Assembly: GCF_014196915.1 (NCBI RefSeq)
Contig: NZ_JACIEP010000005.1
Span: 310,001-374,000, forward strand
Length of the DNA stretch: 64,000 bases
Direction of reading: 5' to 3'
Origin: Dysgonomonas hofstadii
GTDB lineage: Bacteria > Bacteroidota > Bacteroidia > Bacteroidales > Dysgonomonadaceae
A model generated the notes under the pieces. It saw nothing but the letters and a program-made list of their open reading frames with translations. It did no database searches and had not been told where the DNA came from. Shown here piece by piece: positions 58,448 through 64,000 of this stretch. Each line of letters begins with the position of its first letter. Within the stretch, counting starts at the first letter, position 1. Made by a program: the position numbers and the translations under genes.

Positions 58448-59764
58448 ATGAAAATTCTGAAATTTGGGAGTGCTTCTATCGCTACAGCTGAAAAGATAAA
58501 AAATGTAGCGAAAATTATAGCTAAGGGACAGAATAATAATTTGATTGTTTTGTCATCAATGCGTGGAACTGCTGAGGCATTGACCGAAATTTCGGATTAT
58601 CTTTATAAAAAAAATCAGGAAGGTGCCATTGAGATTATCAATAAGCTTGAGAAGCAATATTATGATTTGTCGGCATCCCTTTTTGATAGCCCGGAAATAA
58701 AAAAGCAAGCCGACGAAGCAGTCTTATCAAGGTTTGACTATATTCGCACTTTTACAAAGGACTTGTTTACATTGTTCGAAGAGCGTGTCATTATGGCTCA
58801 GGGAGAATTGATTTGTTCGGAACTGATCTGGTTGTATCTCAAAGAAAAAGGTTTGAATATAGCTTTGATTCCGGCTTTGGATTTTATGCGTACAGATAAA
58901 AATTCAGTCCCGGATCCGGTATACATAAAAGATAAATTGATGGCTTTATTGGAACAAGCCAAAGATGCGGATATTTTTATAACACAAGGATATATTTGCC
59001 GGAATGCTTATGGCGAAATAGACGATCTGCGTAAAGGTGGCAGTGACTATACAGCATCGTTGACCGGTGTGGCTGTCGGAGCCGAAGAGGTACAGATTTG
59101 GGCTGATGTAGATGCTATGCAGAATAATGATCCCCGCTATGTGAAAGGTACTAAGGCAATCCCGCATCTTAATTTTGATGAAGCGGCCGAACTGGCCTAT
59201 TTTGGACTGAAAATATTACATCCGTCAAGTGTTTTGCCTGCTAAGCTGGCGAATATTCCGGTACGGTTGAAAAATATAGAATGCCCGGAAGCTGAAGGAA
59301 CTTTAATTTCGAACGAGACAGAGGCAAGGGCAATTAAAGCTGTGGCAGCAAAGGATAATATTACAGCCGTGAAAATCAAGTCGGGTAAAATGTTGCTGGC
59401 ACATGGTTTCCTTCGTCGTGTGGCAGAAGTTTTTGAAAATTATCAAACTTCGATAGATATGCTGGCTACATCAGAAATAGGTGTATCTTTGACAATCGAT
59501 GATGGGCGGAATCTGCAACTGATAATAGATGATCTGAAAAAATATGGCACGGTTTCTGTCGATAATGATATGGTAATAATATCTGTAATAGGGGATTTGG
59601 AATCGGATGATACAAGTTTTTCTTCCAATATACTGAATGCAGTAAAAGGTATTCCTGTAAGGATGATCTCATATGGTGGAAGCAAATATAACTTCTCTTT
59701 TTTAGTGAGTAGGGGAGACAAGGAGAAGACATTACAAATATTAAATGATAAATTGTTTAATTAA
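58448..59764 (+). CDS. lysC: Aspartate kinase
   Basis: A 438-residue aspartokinase from the ATG at 58448; a TTG two codons earlier is in frame but less likely. The kinase domain shows LIVLSSMRG, AQGELICSEL, the segment DLRKGGSDYTASL and VDAMQNNDPR. Two ACT domains at the C-terminus (about 300-438: LLAHGFLRRVAEVFENYQTSIDMLATSE) would bind lysine or threonine. The opening motif is KFGSAS rather than the usual KFGGTS. lysA follows after 11 nt, so this isozyme most likely serves diaminopimelate/lysine synthesis. The loss of the conserved Gly-Thr in the N-terminal motif is unusual, but the rest is intact. Confidence 0.92.
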   Translation: MKILKFGSASIATAEKIKNVAKIIAKGQNNNLIVLSSMRGTAEALTEISDYLYKKNQEGAIEIINKLEKQYYDLSASLFDSPEIKKQADEAVLSRFDYIRTFTKDLFTLFEERVIMAQGELICSELIWLYLKEKGLNIALIPALDFMRTDKNSVPDPVYIKDKLMALLEQAKDADIFITQGYICRNAYGEIDDLRKGGSDYTASLTGVAVGAEEVQIWADVDAMQNNDPRYVKGTKAIPHLNFDEAAELAYFGLKILHPSSVLPAKLANIPVRLKNIECPEAEGTLISNETEARAIKAVAAKDNITAVKIKSGKMLLAHGFLRRVAEVFENYQTSIDMLATSEIGVSLTIDDGRNLQLIIDDLKKYGTVSVDNDMVIISVIGDLESDDTSFSSNILNAVKGIPVRMISYGGSKYNFSFLVSRGDKEKTLQILNDKLFN

Positions 59765-59775
59765 TTTTTATATAG

Positions 59776-60933
59776 ATGACACAAGGAAATTTTCCTGTTG
59801 ATAAAATGAAAGGGATTGAGACCCCCTATTATTATTACGACATGGATTTACTGAAGAAGACACTGAAGGTCGTAAAAGAAGAGACAAAAAAACGCGGATT
59901 CACTCAACATTATGCAGTAAAAGCTAACGCAAACAGGCGGATTTTAGAACTCATAGCATCGGATGGCTTTGGTGCCGACTGTGTGAGTGGAAATGAGATA
60001 AAAGCAGCAGTAAATGCAGGGTTTCCCGCTTCGAAAATAGTTTTTGCCGGAGTCGGTAAGACTGATAAAGAAATAAATCTGGCTTTAGACCTTAATATTT
60101 TCTGCTTCAATGCGGAATCTTTGCCTGAACTGGAAGTAATAAACGAACTTGCAAATAAAAAGGGTAAAATAGCGCAGGTCGCACTACGGATTAATCCGAA
60201 TGTGGATGCGCATACACACGAATATATCACAACTGGGCTTAACGAAAATAAGTTTGGTTTTGCATTATCTCACCTGGAATCTGCAATAGAGAAACTAAAT
60301 GAGTTGAAAAGCCTTAAACTGATAGGGATACATTTTCATATAGGTTCACAAATCGAAGATATTAACATATTTGAACCACTTTGCCAAAAGGTAAATGAAC
60401 TACAGGACTTTTTTGAAAGTAAAGGCATAAAGTTGGAAAACATAAATCTGGGAGGAGGTTTAGGTATAGACTATGAGAACCCTGATAAAAATCCAATTTC
60501 TGATTTCGAAGGATATTTTGAAGTATTTAAGAATAATCTCAAAGTGAGAGATGGTCAGCAGGTACATTTCGAATTAGGGCGTGCAATTGTATGCCAGTGT
60601 GGGGCTTTGGTAACACGTACTGTTTATGTAAAGCACGGTGAAAGTAAAACCTTTGTGATTGTTGATGCTGGAATGACCGACCTGATTCGTCCGGCTTTGT
60701 ACCAGGCATATCATAAGGTGGAAAATATATCGTCGAACCTGCCATCTCAGCAGTATGATGTAGTGGGTCCTATATGTGAATCTTCTGATGTGTTTGTGAA
60801 AGATTACGACCTGAACGAAACACAAAGAGGAGATATCCTTGTTCTGCGTTCGGCAGGAGCATACGGAGAGATAATGGCTTCGCAATATAATTGCAGAGAC
60901 CTGCCTAAGGCATATTATTCTGATAAAATTTAA
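59776..60933 (+). CDS. lysA: Diaminopimelate decarboxylase
   Basis: A 385-residue PLP enzyme of the alanine-racemase-fold class. The PLP lysine is Lys49 in HYAVKANANRRIL. Later parts include IHFHIGSQIED, INLGGGLGIDYE, FELGRAIVCQCGALVTRTVYVK and the catalytic cysteine in GPICESSDVF. It converts meso-diaminopimelate to lysine, the last step of the pathway begun by LysC. The gene starts 11 nt after lysC, so they form an operon. A hairpin terminator follows at 60953. The ORF is full length. Confidence 0.96.
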   Translation: MTQGNFPVDKMKGIETPYYYYDMDLLKKTLKVVKEETKKRGFTQHYAVKANANRRILELIASDGFGADCVSGNEIKAAVNAGFPASKIVFAGVGKTDKEINLALDLNIFCFNAESLPELEVINELANKKGKIAQVALRINPNVDAHTHEYITTGLNENKFGFALSHLESAIEKLNELKSLKLIGIHFHIGSQIEDINIFEPLCQKVNELQDFFESKGIKLENINLGGGLGIDYENPDKNPISDFEGYFEVFKNNLKVRDGQQVHFELGRAIVCQCGALVTRTVYVKHGESKTFVIVDAGMTDLIRPALYQAYHKVENISSNLPSQQYDVVGPICESSDVFVKDYDLNETQRGDILVLRSAGAYGEIMASQYNCRDLPKAYYSDKI

Positions 60934-60952
60934 TTTATGTATCATACTCCGG

Positions 60953-60986
60953 GAGCCGTATCGATATATGGCTCTTGTTTTTTTAT
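60953..60986 (+). terminator. Terminator of the lysC-lysA operon
   Basis: GAGCCGTAT (60953-60961) pairs with ATATGGCTC (60966-60974, one G-U pair) and is followed by a T run. Confidence 0.78.
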
Positions 60987-61013
60987 AGTATCCAGACTAT
61001 TTAATTTGTAATA

Positions 61014-62177
61014 ATGATTGAGCAAATATTGTCTTATTTTATTTTTAATGAAGTAGAAATAATCGCATTGTCTTTATTTTTCCTATTCCTTTTGGTTCAG
61101 CTTTTTTTCTACTTTAATTATTATAAGAAGCCATATTCGTATGCAAGGAAAATAGATGGAGATAACTATCAGGTTTTACAATCGAATCCTAAAGTATCAG
61201 TTATTATTTCATCAGAAAACGAGGCTGTCGAGTTGTCAAAGAACTTGCCGGCTATCCTTTCGCAGGATTATCCCGATTTTGAGGTAATCGTTGTAAATGA
61301 CGGCTCAACAGATGAGACTGAAGAGTTGCTGTTGTCTCTTAAATTACATAATCCTCATCTATATCATACTTATCTGCCTTATTCACCCGATAAGAAATTT
61401 GGACGAAAAAAACTGGCATATACTATAGGTATTAAGGCAGCCAAAGGAGACGTATTGTTATTTACCGAACCTCATTCCAGGCCAATATCCGATAAATGGA
61501 TATCATCTATGGTCAATGAGCTGTCAGATACAAAAGAAATTGTTCTGGGTTATTCTTTCTATAAAAAAACAAAGAATTTCTTTAACAGAATAGCCCGTTT
61601 CGACAATTTATTATTTAGCATGCAATATCTGTCGATGGCTATCAAAAAGAAACCATATACAGGCACATATCGTAATCTGGCATTTAAGAAACATCTGTTT
61701 TTTGATAATAAAGGCTTTGCTTCACATCTGGCATTGGAAAATGGCGAAGATGTCTTTATTAATCAGATTGTAAATGAAAATAACACTGCAATTGCAATAT
61801 CACAAGACAGCTTTATAGAGATGTCTATTGACCGTTTTTCGTTATGGAAACAGATAAAAAAATCATATTCCATAGCTAAAAGCCACTTTAAAAATTCAGC
61901 GTCTGTTCTATTCGGTTTTGAAATATTTTCCAGATATCTTTTTTATTTGTTAACGATCGGTTTGATTGTTTATGCAGTACTTGCCCAGAATTGGGTAATA
62001 CTTGGTATTGCTGCATTCCTCTTTTTATTCCGACTAATAGTACAACTGGTTATAATAAACAAGTGTGCGGAGCATTTTCATTCCGGAAAATTTCATTTTT
62101 CATTACTTCTTATGGATATGTTTCAGCCTGTTTATAACGCCCGGTTTCGTACAAGGCACAGGAGAGGTATAAGATGA
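61014..62177 (+). CDS. Membrane glycosyltransferase, GT2
   Basis: A 387-residue protein with one N-terminal membrane helix (about 12-36). A GT-A domain (about 58-290) follows, with VSVIISSENEAVELSKNLPAIL, VIVVNDGSTDETEEL, an LLFTEPHSRP segment in the place of DxD, and a GEDVFIN acceptor motif. Two further helices lie near the C-terminus (about 300-345). It resembles processive or membrane-bound family 2 enzymes. The DxD position reads EPHS, so the metal site is atypical. It comes after the lysA terminator and converges on the exosortase-like gene, only 10 bp apart; a functional link is possible but unproven. Confidence 0.8.
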   Translation: MIEQILSYFIFNEVEIIALSLFFLFLLVQLFFYFNYYKKPYSYARKIDGDNYQVLQSNPKVSVIISSENEAVELSKNLPAILSQDYPDFEVIVVNDGSTDETEELLLSLKLHNPHLYHTYLPYSPDKKFGRKKLAYTIGIKAAKGDVLLFTEPHSRPISDKWISSMVNELSDTKEIVLGYSFYKKTKNFFNRIARFDNLLFSMQYLSMAIKKKPYTGTYRNLAFKKHLFFDNKGFASHLALENGEDVFINQIVNENNTAIAISQDSFIEMSIDRFSLWKQIKKSYSIAKSHFKNSASVLFGFEIFSRYLFYLLTIGLIVYAVLAQNWVILGIAAFLFLFRLIVQLVIINKCAEHFHSGKFHFSLLLMDMFQPVYNARFRTRHRRGIR

Positions 62178-62187
62178 AAGAGTAGTT

Positions 62188-62886
62188 TTAACCAATATTC
62201 TTGACGGCAGATTTTCTCAATGGCCTTCTTATTTTCTCTTCCCATATCAGCCATAAGATGAAGATTACACCATCATAATATATCCATGTGAATATATCCC
62301 GGTGAAATACATTGAACCAGTCTTTATAAAACAAGAGATAACATTCTCTGGTGTTTATCCATTCACGATGGTTATACCATTCGTTCACTGCAATAAACCA
62401 CTCTGGAAAAGGATTCTTTATAATCAGGAATATAATGGATAGGCGTAGTATATTAATAAGTACCAGAATAAGCAGGGATAACGGGATATACCATAATTTT
62501 CTCTTTATTGGACCAAAATAGAACATAAGGATAAAAGCAAACATAAAGAGTTGCTTAAGTCCTGTACATCCCCAAATTATATCGATAGGGATAGATCCTT
62601 TAAAATAAAGGGTAATGCCGTTTATGAGATAAAAATCCTTATATCCCAGTATGTCGTGTACAAACCAATATACAGATTCGGCAGTCCATCTGTTTATGCC
62701 TTCAGTATATATAGTAAGATCTTTCCCCAGAACAAGAAGGATTCTTTCATCTTCTCCCTGGTGTACACATATTTTCCAGATAAATTCGAAAATAAGAAAC
62801 AAACTAAGAAACCATATAATATTTTTAAATGGTTTTAAATGTTTCAATAGATTATTTCCTATGTAGTTTTTTTCTTTACTATCCAT
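62188..62886 (-). CDS. Exosortase/archaeosortase-family protein
   Basis: A 232-residue protein with about six membrane helices. The transpeptidase-like triad of the exosortase/archaeosortase class is visible: IWGCTG (Cys107), INILRLS (Arg148) and VFHRDIF (His195). Such enzymes cut a C-terminal tripartite signal (short motif, membrane helix, basic tail) and attach or release surface proteins. The subfamily is not certain; Bacteroidota have several (XrtF, XrtN, XrtY and others). No neighbouring protein has an obvious tripartite signal. The -7 box TACCTTTG lies at 62913-62906. Confidence 0.85.
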   Translation of the reverse strand: MDSKEKNYIGNNLLKHLKPFKNIIWFLSLFLIFEFIWKICVHQGEDERILLVLGKDLTIYTEGINRWTAESVYWFVHDILGYKDFYLINGITLYFKGSIPIDIIWGCTGLKQLFMFAFILMFYFGPIKRKLWYIPLSLLILVLINILRLSIIFLIIKNPFPEWFIAVNEWYNHREWINTRECYLLFYKDWFNVFHRDIFTWIYYDGVIFILWLIWEEKIRRPLRKSAVKNIG

Positions 62887-63278
62887 TATCCAAATAAAGG
62901 AAATGCAAAGGTACTAAAATAAGGAGAATTAACCTTTTTAAGGGAAAAAAAATATGACATTTTATATAAAAAGTCGGTTAACTGATTTTTTTTAATTTAC
63001 TTTGCACAAATTTCATCTGAATTCAGACTAAACATGATGGAATAAGCTAGAGTGTGTTCTTTATTTAAATGTTTGTTTTTTAACTATATGTGTAATGCAT
63101 TCTGTTCGAAGATATATACATGCTCGTAAGCAAAGGAGAGATTTTATTACTTTTTGTGAATAATAATTCTCCATTTTTTTTGTTATAGTCAAGTAAACCA
63201 AAGTTTAGGAATAGATTTAGTTAATGCTGATTCCGGATTTATTAGTAACTAAAAAGGCTTAAACACTATTAAAAAATA
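62887..63278. other. Gene-free stretch with a candidate terminator
   Basis: No gene is visible. On the plus strand GGAGAG (63135-63140) and TCTCC (63168-63172), extended by partly paired AT bases, make a hairpin followed by eight T residues (63174-63181). This looks like a terminator without a gene before it. The exosortase -7 box lies at its left end. The leader of the next gene lies at its right end. Confidence 0.4.
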
Positions 63279-64000
63279 ATGATTAAAAGCAAGAAACTTT
63301 TTTTGGTAGCCCTGTTGGCATGTATTATAGGTTCTCTTAATGCCCAAACAGATTCGCCATACAGTAGGTATGGTTATGGTATATTAAGAGACCAGGCTGT
63401 AGGGCCATCTAAGGCTATGGGTGGAATTGGATACGGACTTCGCAGTACACAAAGCGCCAATCCTATGAACCCGGCTTCTTACTCAAGTGTCGATTCATTG
63501 ACTTTCCTTTTTGATATAGGAGTAAATGTCAGTTTTGGAAAATTGGATGACGGAACAACTTCGGAAAATAAGACAAACGGGGGACTTGATTATATTACGA
63601 TATTAGTTCCTTTGAAGAAAGGGTTAGGGCTTAGTTTTGGCGTCATCCCTTTTTCTTCAATTGGTTATAAATTAGGAACTACAGAAACAAATGGATCAGT
63701 ATCATACACAAAGACCTTTTCTGGTTCGGGTGGAATTAGCCAGGTATATGCCGGGCTAGGATATAACACACCACTTAAAGGCTTGTCGGTGGGAGCAAAT
63801 GCTTCGTTCTTGTTCGGTACACTCGACCATTATCGTGCATTACCTGCCCTATCGGGAACATCTACTAATACATCGCTTGAATATTCAGAGCTATCTGTAA
63901 AAGCCGCTAAATTCGATATTGGTATTCAATATCAAATTCCAGTAGCGAAAGACAGGTTGTTGACTCTCGGAGCTGTCTATTCCCCAAAGATAAGTATGAA
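63279..64000 (+). CDS. Outer-membrane protein, FadL/OMP-like, cut by right edge
   Basis: The frame opens at 63279 (MIKSKKLFLVALLACIIGSL then NAQ) with a signal peptide, and runs off the window after about 240 residues. The mature part begins TDSPYSRYGYGILRDQ. It carries repeated Gly-rich beta strands (GGIGYGLRSTQSANPMNPASYSSVDSL, LGLSFGVIPFSSIGYK, GGISQVYAGLGYN, KGLSVGANASFLFG). This is the pattern of Bacteroidota FadL-like outer-membrane barrels. The short start and Gly/Tyr content agree. Its role is unknown; hydrophobic-compound transport is one option. Confidence 0.8.
   Translation, partial: MIKSKKLFLVALLACIIGSLNAQTDSPYSRYGYGILRDQAVGPSKAMGGIGYGLRSTQSANPMNPASYSSVDSLTFLFDIGVNVSFGKLDDGTTSENKTNGGLDYITILVPLKKGLGLSFGVIPFSSIGYKLGTTETNGSVSYTKTFSGSGGISQVYAGLGYNTPLKGLSVGANASFLFGTLDHYRALPALSGTSTNTSLEYSELSVKAAKFDIGIQYQIPVAKDRLLTLGAVYSPKISM

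Overview
The window looks like chromosomal DNA of a Bacteroidales bacterium, most likely a Dysgonomonas-like or Parabacteroides-like member of the Bacteroidota. This is inference from gene content and signals; no database was searched. The signs are Bacteroidota promoters (TTTG, about 19-20 nt, then TAnnTTTG) in front of many genes, weak ribosome-binding sites, AT-rich spacers, many SPII lipoproteins, TonB-dependent receptors with an N-terminal carboxypeptidase-regulatory-like domain, a ribosomal protein S16 with a long Ala/Glu/Lys-rich tail, DUF4954, and a DnaE with a coiled insertion in its PHP domain.

Layout. 0-4.2 kb (minus strand): rpsP (cut by the left edge), rpsT, tRNA-Glu, then a three-gene glycan operon (GT2, polysaccharide deacetylase, GT87). 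4.4-8.3 kb: a secreted M23 peptidase converges on an S9 prolyl-oligopeptidase-like lipoprotein across a perfect 27-bp inverted repeat. 8.8-16.5 kb (plus): a small unknown gene with a cobC-like phosphatase, a Big2-like lipoprotein, an SPFH/ribbon-helix-helix pair, a large OmpA/TPR-like lipoprotein and DUF4954. 16.6-17.6 kb (minus): an outer-membrane barrel and L31. 17.9-25.2 kb (plus): GT4, a lactonase-fold lipoprotein, an unknown secreted protein, ligA, galK and a DUF6913-like protein. 25.2-29.8 kb (minus): a POT transporter, purU and parE. 29.8-30.6 kb: a gene-free, repeat-packed spacer. 30.7-37.8 kb (plus): an ABC-F ATPase, a small lipoprotein, and a TonB receptor with a choice-of-anchor-J-like lipoprotein. 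37.8-41.5 kb (minus): an iron-type alcohol dehydrogenase and a second TonB receptor. 41.5-42.4 kb: a second repeat-rich, GC-rich gene-free block. 42.5-46.6 kb (plus): dnaE and trxA. 46.7-49.2 kb (minus): an HD phosphohydrolase and tilS. 49.5-50.4 kb: TerC. 50.4-58.3 kb (minus): a YD-like secreted protein, carB, carA and a GH20 lipoprotein. 58.4-62.2 kb (plus): lysC, lysA and a membrane GT2. 62.2-62.9 kb (minus): an orphan exosortase-family protein. 63.3 kb to the end: an outer-membrane protein cut by the right edge.

How genes work together. Most of the window is housekeeping: translation, DNA replication and repair, pyrimidine/arginine precursor supply (carAB), diaminopimelate/lysine synthesis (lysC-lysA), formate/one-carbon balance (purU) and tRNA modification (tilS). 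Around this lie envelope genes. There is no CRISPR array, prophage, transposase or obvious defence island.

The most unusual signals are four. The GH20 hexosaminidase has lysine where the catalytic glutamate is expected. Two gene-free blocks (29.8-30.6 and 41.6-42.3 kb) share inverted ends and internal modules like a family of non-autonomous repeats, with other palindromic repeats nested inside the first. A double hairpin sits between carA and carB. An exosortase-like gene has no recognisable substrate nearby.
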